48,891 nucleotides of DNA from an uncultured Eubacterium sp. (GTDB lineage Bacteria > Bacillota > Clostridia > Lachnospirales > Lachnospiraceae). The notes below the pieces were generated by a model, which made no database searches, had not been told where the DNA came from, and worked only from the letters and a program-made list of their open reading frames with translations. Of this stretch, positions 48,491 to 48,891 are shown piece after piece (within the stretch, counting starts at the first letter, position 1; each line of letters opens with the position of its first letter). The stretch spans positions 1-48,891 of the forward strand of contig CAJUDA010000006.1 of the NCBI GenBank assembly GCA_910584875.1, written 5' to 3'. Position numbers and translations under genes: made by a program.

Positions 48491-48891
48491 ATGATAGCAA
48501 AGAGGAAAAGGATACGGGCATTTTGTTTTAGTATCCTGATGATGTCTGTTAGTTTTTCAGGAATCAAGGCTGCGCCGCAGGAGGCAAAGGCGGCAGGTTA
48601 CGGAATCAGTAATCCCCGTACCGACGCGAATGGAGTCAGTACATGGGACTGTATTTATTTTGGTGATTATTATCAAAGCAGCAGTGATAAAAAGGAGAAG
48701 ATAAAGTGGAGAGTTTTGTATGTAAGTGGAGAGGATGCCTTTCTTCTGTCTGACAAAAATCTGGACAGCCAGCCATTTCATACAAAGAAAGAGGCCGTGA
48801 CCTGGGAAACCTGTTCGCTGCGCACCTGGCTGAATGAAGATTTTTATCGTGCCGCATTTAATGAAAAAGAACAGAGTGCGATTCGGACAAC
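48491..48891 (+). CDS. Secreted DUF6273 protein, 3' end beyond the window
   Basis: The first ~133 residues of an exported protein. The signal peptide is MIAKRKRIRAFCFSILMMSV with a cleavage region around AAPQEAKAA. A DUF6273-type domain begins: GVSTWDCIYFGDYYQ, IKWRVLYVSGEDAFLLSDKN and VTWETCSLRTWLNEDFY. These domains occur in large surface proteins of Lachnospiraceae, often together with LRR_5 repeats like those at 2127-4793. GGGAGG lies 8 nt before the ATG. The remainder is not visible. Confidence 0.8.
   Translation, partial: MIAKRKRIRAFCFSILMMSVSFSGIKAAPQEAKAAGYGISNPRTDANGVSTWDCIYFGDYYQSSSDKKEKIKWRVLYVSGEDAFLLSDKNLDSQPFHTKKEAVTWETCSLRTWLNEDFYRAAFNEKEQSAIRT

Overview
The window is a stretch of chromosome from an endospore-forming, anaerobic Firmicute, most likely a gut Lachnospiraceae. 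The evidence is a complete spoIIIAA-AH operon, dipicolinate synthase genes (dpaAB), a ferredoxin-type [FeFe] hydrogenase, SigA-type promoters with AG-rich ribosome binding sites, and families such as DUF4854 and DUF6273. The species cannot be fixed from sequence alone. Most of the window is ordinary, densely packed chromosome. Two parts are accessory: 1-4800 (secreted protease and LRR cassettes) and about 25650-28200 (an AT-rich island behind a tRNA-Pro gene).

Layout. 1-4.8 kb: a secreted subtilase with an extra C-terminal HxxxDxxxH domain, then three paralogous leucine-rich-repeat exported proteins. A copy or remnant of the last ~47 codons of the subtilase lies in front of the second and third LRR genes, so the locus grew as tail+LRR cassettes. 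4.8-9.8 kb: a frameshifted adenylate-forming enzyme, efp, trmO, a uracil-DNA-glycosylase-like enzyme, and on the minus strand a PocR-domain chemoreceptor-like protein and a divergent MIP channel. 9.9-12.9 kb: copper homeostasis, with csoR behind a textbook operator/promoter and a CopA ATPase carrying a fused CopZ-like domain. 13-17.4 kb: O-acetylhomoserine sulfhydrylase, two E1-like (ThiF-fold) enzymes, a repeat-containing coiled-coil protein and a TtcA-like enzyme. 17.4-21.4 kb: a LysR regulator, dpaAB and a group-B-like [FeFe] hydrogenase. 21.5-24.9 kb (minus): HD-domain protein, aroE and asnB, with two hairpins in the asnB leader.

25-29.1 kb: tRNA-Pro(GGG) and an island (Fic protein without its catalytic His, orphan ORFs, IS91-like debris, YefM/YoeB-type toxin-antitoxin pair), flanked by two paralogous DUF4854 lipoproteins. 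29.2-41.2 kb: spoIIIAA-AH under a SigE-like promoter, then a strong SigA promoter that starts a housekeeping operon asp23-nusB-xseA-xseB-ispA-dxs-tlyA-nadK-argR. 41.2-48.9 kb: yebC, a GDSL hydrolase, a HAD phosphatase, an acyl-CoA synthetase, a chemoreceptor, gpmI, and the 5' part of a secreted DUF6273 protein that runs off the end.

The best candidate for something undescribed is the tail+LRR cassette array next to the subtilase. Second are the asnB leader, where a near-perfect hairpin covers the ribosome binding site, and the internal CopZ start inside copA. All functions are inferred from motifs read by eye; no database search was run.
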